Shown here in pieces: positions 7,697-13,575 of a stretch of DNA of 15,780 nt. Source of the stretch: Bacillota bacterium. GTDB lineage: Bacteria; Bacillota; Clostridia; UBA1381. Below the pieces are notes generated by a model, which searched no databases, had not been told where the DNA came from, and was given only the letters and a program-made list of their open reading frames with translations. Position numbers and translations under genes: made by a program. The stretch lies in assembly GCA_021203665.1 (NCBI GenBank), contig JAJQAT010000102.1:1-15780 (forward strand), given 5' to 3'. Each line of letters opens with the position of its first letter. Within the stretch, counting starts at the first letter, position 1.

Positions 7697-7921
7697 TCAC
7701 AAATTTCTCATTATCCTCATTAAATCCTCTGTGCTAAGTCCCGCGATTCTTCTTTTTACCTCGTTAGGGTCGAGCTTTGAAAATTCTCTCATAAGAGTAT
7801 CCTTATCGGACGCGTTGATATGCTTTTTTAGCCTTTTGCCGTCCGATGAATTTAAAAACTTATTTATCTCTCTCAACTGATTTTCGTCAAAATCCTTTAA
7901 TATTCTTTCAAGCTTATTCAT
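7697..7921 (-). CDS. Small charged helical protein, function unknown
   Basis: 74-aa highly charged protein with no hydrophobic segment or cysteine. Its predicted content is a string of short amphipathic helices (NKLERILKDFDENQLREINKF, then DKDTLMREFSKLD, then STEDLMRIMRNL). The ATG at 7921 is preceded by AGGAG and GGAAGGG. The gene is the first of a three-gene small-protein run behind the -10 element at 7966-7971. It shares general character with the following 101-aa protein (helical, basic, ending in a leucine/methionine-rich helix), which suggests a physical or functional pair. That is inference; no family is recognised. Confidence 0.72.
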   Translation of the reverse strand: MNKLERILKDFDENQLREINKFLNSSDGKRLKKHINASDKDTLMREFSKLDPNEVKRRIAGLSTEDLMRIMRNL

Positions 7922-7942
7922 ACAGCACCCTTCCTCTCCTAA

Positions 7943-7955
7943 AACATATTATGTT
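7943..7955. promoter_or_regulatory. Perfect 13-bp palindrome in leader of the small-gene operon (possible operator)
   Basis: AACATA-T-TATGTT centred on 7949 lies between the candidate -10 box (7971-7966) and the start codon at 7921. A perfect palindrome just downstream of a promoter is a usual place for a repressor site, but the sequence is AT-rich and no regulator is identified. Confidence 0.3.
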
Positions 7956-7965
7956 ATCTGCTTCT

Positions 7966-7971
7966 ATTATA
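7966..7971 (-). promoter_or_regulatory. Candidate -10 box for the small-gene/rubrerythrin operon
   Basis: A perfect TATAAT on the minus strand lies 45 nt upstream of the 74-aa gene and just downstream of the preceding operon's terminator. At 16-18 nt upstream no good TTGACA-like box is seen, because that space is the T-run and base of the terminator stem. The promoter may therefore be weak, activator-dependent or read by another sigma factor. Confidence 0.4.
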
Positions 7972-7982
7972 TTCCGACACGC

Positions 7983-8044
7983 AAAAAAAGAGCCTGTACG
8001 CGTTTAATCGGAGCAAGATCCCGATTTGCGCGCACACGCTCTTT
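7983..8044 (-). terminator. Rho-independent terminator of the polysaccharide operon
   Basis: On the minus strand a long stem forms between about 8044-8021 and 8011-7987. The paired blocks are AAAGAGC/GCTCTTT, TGT/ACA, CGCG and AATCGG/CCGATT, with a few mismatches, and a run of seven T follows (7989-7983). It starts 14 nt after the last gene of the operon, on the 3' side. Confidence 0.9.
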
Positions 8045-8057
8045 ATACTTAAAATAT

Positions 8058-8546
8058 TTATTCCACAACCTTAACGCTTATTATATCGCCCGACGTCTTA
8101 ACGTACTTTGAATACAAATCTATGTTTCTTCCTACAGAAAGCTCCGTGCTGTCGTCAAGGATATAGTTATCCGAGGATTCCTTACCCGTCGCTCTTACAG
8201 TGACATAGCAGGTGTATCTTCCGGGCAAAGCCGCGTCGATTAATTCTCCCTCAACCGTTGTCGAAAGCTGTGTAGCGTCCTCAACCTCAACATCTATAAT
8301 CTCGCCAAGCTCGGTTTCCGATTTTTTATCCGTAATCTTTCCCATCTTCTCGAGCGCCGACACGGTGTAGCTTCTCACGTTTTCCACCTTGAGCACATAT
8401 TCAAATTCCGCCTCGGACTTCACCGCCGACGTTGTAATGCTGCTGCCGTATCTGACGGCGATGCCCGCTATCACGACAACTATCAAAAGTATGACAAGAA
8501 TGTCTATAATACTTACTTTTCCCGCTATTTTTCCGTTCTTATCCAC
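8058..8546 (-). CDS. DUF4330-like single-span membrane protein (second copy)
   Basis: 162-aa protein with a short positively charged N-terminus (MDKNGKIAGK), one hydrophobic segment at about 12-33 (IIDILVILLIVVVIAGIAVRYG), and a polar, probably beta-rich domain of about 125 residues that should face outside the membrane. The opening K-IDILVxLLxxxxIAG is typical of the DUF4330 family as I know it; no function is established. The start is GTG, with GGGAGG 9 nt upstream. It is the last gene of the polysaccharide operon, 15 nt after a gene of similar architecture, so the two may form a complex or regulate polymer assembly. It is followed by the terminator at 7983-8044. Confidence 0.82.
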   Translation of the reverse strand: MDKNGKIAGKVSIIDILVILLIVVVIAGIAVRYGSSITTSAVKSEAEFEYVLKVENVRSYTVSALEKMGKITDKKSETELGEIIDVEVEDATQLSTTVEGELIDAALPGRYTCYVTVRATGKESSDNYILDDSTELSVGRNIDLYSKYVKTSGDIISVKVVE

Positions 8547-8561
8547 AATTTCAAACCTCCC

Positions 8562-9029
8562 TTAATCGTCAATCTCTATAATATATCCGTTGGACGCGTA
8601 GCCCTTGCCTCTTACGGGTATGTCGGTTCCTACCTTTATAGCCGTTCCTCCCGCCATTATCGCAAGGTCGGAAACATCAACGTCCGCTTCTATGGTGACG
8701 TACACATCGTATTGATCCTCCATCACGTCCTCCGAGTACACACCCTCTATGCTGTTATAGACTATCGTTTTCGCCGGTTCCGCTTTTACGTCCGTAACAA
8801 CGCCGCCGTCCTTTTCGGTGAGGCTTATCGTAACATTGTCCCCGACAGTTATCGCGTCGGCGAAATCCTTATCCTTACTCTGTATCATTACCGTAAAGCT
8901 TACCTTTTGCGAGTCCGAGCTTTGCATAAGCGACGGAACGATTTTCACCGCGCATACCGCCGCAGCCGCCAACACGACTATGATAATAATCGCGTCTATC
9001 ACTGTAAATTTCACTTTCTTTTCTGACAT
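8562..9029 (-). CDS. DUF4330-like single-span membrane protein (first copy)
   Basis: 155-aa protein with basic N-terminal residues (MSEKKVKF), one membrane segment at about 9-31 (VIDAIIIIVVLAAAAVCAVKIV), and an extracytoplasmic domain rich in Val, Thr and Asp that looks beta-stranded. It shares with the next gene the xxIDxIIxxVVL opening of the membrane segment, overall length, and strand-like repeats such as YDVYVTIEADV here and YTCYVTVRATG there. They are probably tandem paralogues, though diverged. The ribosome binding site GGAGGG lies 7 nt before the ATG, and the gene follows the GT4 gene by 13 nt. The role is unknown; the context points to envelope polysaccharide export or control. Confidence 0.8.
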   Translation of the reverse strand: MSEKKVKFTVIDAIIIIVVLAAAAVCAVKIVPSLMQSSDSQKVSFTVMIQSKDKDFADAITVGDNVTISLTEKDGGVVTDVKAEPAKTIVYNSIEGVYSEDVMEDQYDVYVTIEADVDVSDLAIMAGGTAIKVGTDIPVRGKGYASNGYIIEIDD

Positions 9030-9042
9030 TTAAACGCCCTCC

Positions 9043-10158
9043 TTATCTGTTTACCACATCAAAATATATTTTTTCGGTTTGCCTTGTCATTGCCTCGGCA
9101 GTAAAGGTTTCCGAGAAAATCCTCATTGCCTTTTTTGACATACCGCTATACAAAGAATCGTCCGTGAGCAAAAGCTCTATTTTTTCGGCAAGAGCCGCGC
9201 TGTCGCGCGCGGGAACAACAAAGCCGTTTTCGCCGTCCTTTATAACTCCCGGATTTCCTCCGAAGTCGGACACTACCGCCGGAATACCGAGGCTCATTCC
9301 CTCAAGCAGTGCGAGAGAGGTTGCCTCCGTTCCGAATGAGGCGTTCGCCTGTATGTCCGTTATGCTCATAAGCTTGTCCGCGTCGGGAATAAATCCGGTA
9401 AATATAATCTGCTCGCCGCGGTTGAGCTTTTTAACCTTTTCCTTTAAATGCTCCTCGTATGAGCCTGTGCCGGCAATATAAAATCTTACCTTATAACCCT
9501 TTTGCAAAATCTTATCCGCCGCCTCGATAAAATAATCGTGACCCTTTATATCCTCAAGCCTTGCTACTATGGACACCGCCTTATAGCCGTCGGGCAGATT
9601 AAACCGTTCCTTTGTAATTCGCCTTTCGTCGGCGGATACCTGCGAAAGCGCCGTGACGCCGTTTAAAATAACGCTTATCTTGCTTTCTTTAACTCCCGTA
9701 TCGGTGAGATTTTTCTTTGCCGCGTCCGCGACGGCTATTATGCTGTCGGCATAATGATTATTTATCATACCGTTAATAATTTTGCCCAAGCCCTTTGAAA
9801 TTTTCTTTGACGGCTCAAACACGCTGTGGCGGGTGTACACTACCTTCGCTCCCGCCTGCTTTGCCGCGATACGCGCGGACATACTCGCGTGAGTGTGAAC
9901 AATATCGGGCTTTTCGCGTTTGAAAATCTCCCTCAAGGTCTTTACCGCCGAAAAATCAAGGGATTTATCGGCAATGCCGTCCACCTCCGTAACCTCTATG
10001 CTCATCTTATCTATATGAGGCTTTAAAAGGCTGTTTTTGGGAAGTATTACCTTTACGTCAAAGGCGTTGTAATCGAAATTTTCGAGCAGAGTAAGCAGAC
10101 ACTTTCCCGCTCCTCCTATATTGGTATCCGAGGACACCTCTGTTACCTTTATCTTCAT
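9043..10158 (-). CDS. GT4-family glycosyltransferase
   Basis: 371-aa retaining glycosyltransferase of the GT-B fold, expected to move a sugar from a nucleotide donor to a lipid-linked or growing glycan at the inner face of the membrane. The N-terminal half has the glycine motif NIGGAGKCL (13-21) and DIVHTHASMSARIA. The C-terminal half has VARLEDIKGHDYFIEAA, the donor-site motif Glu278-x7-Glu286 (GTEATSLALLEG) and FGGNPGVIKDGENGFVV. There is no membrane segment. The ATG overlaps the TGA of the upstream O-antigen ligase-like gene by 4 nt (ATGA), a sign of translational coupling. Its donor and acceptor cannot be told from sequence; with its neighbours it should build the repeat unit of the polymer. 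Confidence 0.93.
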   Translation of the reverse strand: MKIKVTEVSSDTNIGGAGKCLLTLLENFDYNAFDVKVILPKNSLLKPHIDKMSIEVTEVDGIADKSLDFSAVKTLREIFKREKPDIVHTHASMSARIAAKQAGAKVVYTRHSVFEPSKKISKGLGKIINGMINNHYADSIIAVADAAKKNLTDTGVKESKISVILNGVTALSQVSADERRITKERFNLPDGYKAVSIVARLEDIKGHDYFIEAADKILQKGYKVRFYIAGTGSYEEHLKEKVKKLNRGEQIIFTGFIPDADKLMSITDIQANASFGTEATSLALLEGMSLGIPAVVSDFGGNPGVIKDGENGFVVPARDSAALAEKIELLLTDDSLYSGMSKKAMRIFSETFTAEAMTRQTEKIYFDVVNR

Positions 10159-12032
10159 TCCATACCTCGCATTTCCGCCGAGGTAATGTGCCTAAGCGCC
10201 ATTCCGAGCGCAATAACCATAAAGAACACCGCCATTACCCTGTAATTATAGAATGTATAGTCGAACATACTCTGCGCCAGGAATCCTATCACTCCGCTTG
10301 AAACCGCAAGCGCGAGCATAGAGTCGGTGCTTTTTTTATCGAATTGCCTGTACACCGACGACATTTTCTTTACAAACACTACCTGCATTATCACAAATAT
10401 AAGCAGTCCGCTTATGCCCGCCTCAACAAGCAGCTGTAAAAACAGGTTATGCGAGTGGGGCGCGGTTATCGCGTTATACGAGAAGAACGGGTATACCTGG
10501 GAGAACGCACCCTCGCCCATTCCTATTCCGCCGAGCCAGTAATGCTTCATCATACCAAGCGTTCCAAGCCATATATACACGCGGTACGAGGTGGAGGAAT
10601 CGTCCATATTGCCCACGCTCATCAACCGCTCCGTAATGGTTTCCGGCACCACAAACGGCAGTATGCAAAGGACTATCGGGATAAGTCCCCACCATTTGCC
10701 CTCGTAAAAGGTGACGAAGATTACAACGCTTAGCATAAATCCTATCCAACAGCCTCTCGACTGCGTAAGCACAAGGCACAGCGCAAGCATAAGAAATATT
10801 GCGCCGTATGCCCATTTGGATAATTCCTTCCATTTATATTTGAGCATATACACCGCCGAAATCGGGAGTATCAGCAGCAGATATTCTCCGAGCACGTTCG
10901 GATTGCCGAGCGTGGAGTATACGCGCATTGTGGAGTCCTCAAACATCTCCTCGTCAATCCACGCGTTTGAGGTGTTCCAGCCGAACAGATACTGCATAAT
11001 GCCGTACAGCGCAACAAGCGCGCCCGATATGGCGAGGAATTTAAACAGTCCGTAAAGCTGTTCCCTTGTTTTCACAGTGTTTACAATTACAAAGTAAAAT
11101 CCGACAAAGACAAGGTACATCGCCCATACCTTAAGGCTGCTCGTTCTCGCAAACGACGCCAGGGACGATATGAGCAAGACCGCGAGGAATATCAATATAC
11201 ACAATCCCACGCCGCTGAATTTCCATTTGAAGCTTTTATCCGTTACGGATTTTATTATGAGAGAAAGTGCCGTCCACAGGCAAAGTCCCGCCAAAACCAT
11301 TGTCGGCACAAACGGCGCGGCAAATACCGCCGCGTATACGCCGGCAATCGGCGCGTACATAACAAGAATCATACCGAACAGCGCGAACGGTGTGGCCGCT
11401 CCGTATATCAGGCTGAAGCTCATCGCGGCTCCCGTTGCAAGTCCGACAAGCAGCGCCAAAAATAATCTGAGCTTCCCCTGCGTCCGCGTTTCGTCGTAAA
11501 AGTCAAAATCGATATTTTTAAATCCCGCCGCACTCTTTACTAAACCTACAAATTTGCTCGGATTTAAAAACGACATCAGATTATAATTAAACACGCACAT
11601 GACCGCGCCGACCGCGCCGAACACGGCGGCGGGCTTTGAAAAATATCCCGCGAGCGCGCAATATCCCACAGCCGCCGCTACAAGCATCATTCCGAAAAAG
11701 CGCGTGTTCACAGCCATAAAATTCTGCATATAGCTCTTTGCCCAGACGCATATAAAGCTCTCGGAAATATTTTTTTCGATAAACGCGCCTATTTTATTTT
11801 TCAAAAATGTCAGAAACGTAAACGGGGAATACAGTACTTTAGCCGTAACGCTGTTTTTTTCGGCTTCGCCGTTTCCGTTATCTCTTATCAGGCTCATTAT
11901 TCGGCTGTTTTTCCACGAGCCGGATATTCCGTTGTAAATCCTCATAAGCAGCGCGTATATTTCGCTGTTTTTATACATTCTTCCGAATGCCTTGAAAAAC
12001 GCCGCCAATGATGACAATATCAAACTATTCAT
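10155..12032 (-). CDS. O-antigen ligase / Wzy-type polymerase family membrane protein
   Basis: 625-aa polytopic membrane protein. About 110 mostly cytoplasmic residues come first, followed by a dozen or so hydrophobic spans. The Wzy_C-type core is seen as SRGCWIGF (Arg426), a large extracellular loop, and PHSHNLFLQLLVEAGISG with His526 and His528, the pattern expected for the family. Proteins of this family join lipid-linked glycan units, either as polymerases or as ligases that pass a glycan to an acceptor. In a Gram-positive setting next to MurJ-like and CsaB genes, polymerisation of a surface polysaccharide or its transfer to the wall is likely. The start ATG has GGAAAGGGTGAG before it, made from the last codons of the MurJ-like gene, and the gap is 4 nt. 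The long N-terminal extension is unusual for the family. Confidence 0.88.
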   Translation of the reverse strand: MNSLILSSLAAFFKAFGRMYKNSEIYALLMRIYNGISGSWKNSRIMSLIRDNGNGEAEKNSVTAKVLYSPFTFLTFLKNKIGAFIEKNISESFICVWAKSYMQNFMAVNTRFFGMMLVAAAVGYCALAGYFSKPAAVFGAVGAVMCVFNYNLMSFLNPSKFVGLVKSAAGFKNIDFDFYDETRTQGKLRLFLALLVGLATGAAMSFSLIYGAATPFALFGMILVMYAPIAGVYAAVFAAPFVPTMVLAGLCLWTALSLIIKSVTDKSFKWKFSGVGLCILIFLAVLLISSLASFARTSSLKVWAMYLVFVGFYFVIVNTVKTREQLYGLFKFLAISGALVALYGIMQYLFGWNTSNAWIDEEMFEDSTMRVYSTLGNPNVLGEYLLLILPISAVYMLKYKWKELSKWAYGAIFLMLALCLVLTQSRGCWIGFMLSVVIFVTFYEGKWWGLIPIVLCILPFVVPETITERLMSVGNMDDSSTSYRVYIWLGTLGMMKHYWLGGIGMGEGAFSQVYPFFSYNAITAPHSHNLFLQLLVEAGISGLLIFVIMQVVFVKKMSSVYRQFDKKSTDSMLALAVSSGVIGFLAQSMFDYTFYNYRVMAVFFMVIALGMALRHITSAEMRGME

Positions 12033-12036
12033 ATTC

Positions 12037-13575
12037 TCACCCTTTCCTATGCAATAAATTTTTTATATCTCTTTCGCCCGTAAGGACAATCAAAATTCCG
12101 TATATGATAACACCCGACACGCCGCATACCGCGCATACCGCGATATTTCCGATAATTCCGGTGAAAAAGCCGCTTACCGCGCGGTATATCAGCATTACGC
12201 ACACTCCCATTGCCGCCGCCGATATTACCGACTTCAGCATATCTGCCACGTCGGCGCGTGTCACCATATCGGGATATTTTCTCGCCATACATATCCAGTT
12301 CAGCGCGGCGTTGATTACAGAGCCGCCTGCCGCCGCGAGAGCCAGTCCGTTTGTTGACATCAGCTTATATAAAACATACGCCAGTGCGATATTTATCACC
12401 ATACTGATTACGGAGTTGCGCATAGGCGTTTTGCTGTCCTTTAGGGAGAAGAACGCCTTTGACAAAACCTCGTTAAGTCCCAATCCGAGCATACCGACCG
12501 AATAAAATTTAAGCAGCATACTTATCGCGGTTACTCCCTCCTCGTCCATTTTTCCGTAGCCGTAAATTATAGAGGAGATAGGCTTTGACAATATCATAAA
12601 TCCCGCCATAAGCGGCGCGATTACAAGCACAATCGCGCGTATGGAGCTTACCGTGAGATTTTTAGCCTCGCCTATATCGTCCCGCGCGACAGCCTGCGCC
12701 AGCTTCGGGAATATAAGGTTCGTCACCACGAAGCTGAACACTCCGACTACCATTATATACAGCTGATATGACTGCTGTATATATGTCACCGCCGAATCTA
12801 TGTTCGAGGCAAACCGCTGATTTACTATGGAATACAAGGGCTGCACCCATGTCGATACCAGCATGGGACCGGCAAGCAGGAGGGTTTGCTTTATATCCGA
12901 ATCCTTAAATTTAAAATCAAACCGGAATTTCACTCCGAATTTCCGTATCCACGGAATTTGTATCAAAAATTGCAGACTCCACGCTATAACCATTGTCACC
13001 GCAAGTCCGTATATTCCGAACCGCTTTCCGAGCGTCACGTAATACAGTATTATCGCCAAATTGGACACGAGGCTTATCAGCGACGGTATTTTATATTCGC
13101 CGAAGGACTGCAAAAGTCCCACGAACGAAAACGCAAGTCCGGTAAATATCAGCATCGGAAACATTATCGCCGTAAGCCGCGCCGCGAGCGCGTGCTTTTC
13201 GCCGTCGTAATTGGTTTGCAGAGACACCAACGGACTGCTGAAAACTATTCCGAATACCGCTATAAGCGCCGATATGCACAAAATCAACGTGACAAATTTA
13301 TTTAAAAATTTCATCGCGTCGTCCTTGCCGCGCTTCGACATTATACTGTTAAAAACAGGTATAAACGATGCGGAAATAACTCCGCCTATAACTATGTCGA
13401 AAAGCGTCGTCGGCAGCGTGGACGCGGTCAAAAAAGCGTCGGATTCCATTCCCGAACCGAAATACGCCGTCAGCATTGAATTGCGCACAAGTCCCAATCC
13501 CTTTGAAAGCAGCGTCGCCATAGCCATAAATCCCGCCGTTTGAATCATTCCGCCGGAAATTTTCTTTTTCTTCAA
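12037..13575 (-). CDS. murJ: MurJ/MviN-like lipid-linked glycan flippase
   Basis: 512-aa MOP-superfamily protein with about 14 membrane spans and the length usual for MurJ. It has family-like stretches: an N-terminal GLGLVRNSMLTAYFG-SDAF, FDIVIGGVISASFIPVFN, and AFFSLKDSKTPMRNSVIS in the second half. The established role of MurJ is to flip lipid II across the membrane. In this operon it may instead flip the lipid-linked unit of the secondary polymer, and sequence cannot separate the two. The start is TTG at 13575, four bases overlapping the TGA of the CsaB gene (TTGA), with AAGGAAG about 8 nt upstream. The alternative first ATG is at residue 10 (MIQTAGFMA) and lacks a comparable site. Confidence 0.9.
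   Translation of the reverse strand: MKKKKISGGMIQTAGFMAMATLLSKGLGLVRNSMLTAYFGSGMESDAFLTASTLPTTLFDIVIGGVISASFIPVFNSIMSKRGKDDAMKFLNKFVTLILCISALIAVFGIVFSSPLVSLQTNYDGEKHALAARLTAIMFPMLIFTGLAFSFVGLLQSFGEYKIPSLISLVSNLAIILYYVTLGKRFGIYGLAVTMVIAWSLQFLIQIPWIRKFGVKFRFDFKFKDSDIKQTLLLAGPMLVSTWVQPLYSIVNQRFASNIDSAVTYIQQSYQLYIMVVGVFSFVVTNLIFPKLAQAVARDDIGEAKNLTVSSIRAIVLVIAPLMAGFMILSKPISSIIYGYGKMDEEGVTAISMLLKFYSVGMLGLGLNEVLSKAFFSLKDSKTPMRNSVISMVINIALAYVLYKLMSTNGLALAAAGGSVINAALNWICMARKYPDMVTRADVADMLKSVISAAAMGVCVMLIYRAVSGFFTGIIGNIAVCAVCGVSGVIIYGILIVLTGERDIKNLLHRKG

Noticed and set aside
12008..12505. 165-codon open frame on the + strand opposite the MurJ-like gene
   Set aside because: It is antisense to a membrane protein gene, has a repetitive Ile/Thr/Pro composition from reversed hydrophobic codons, and no ribosome binding site.
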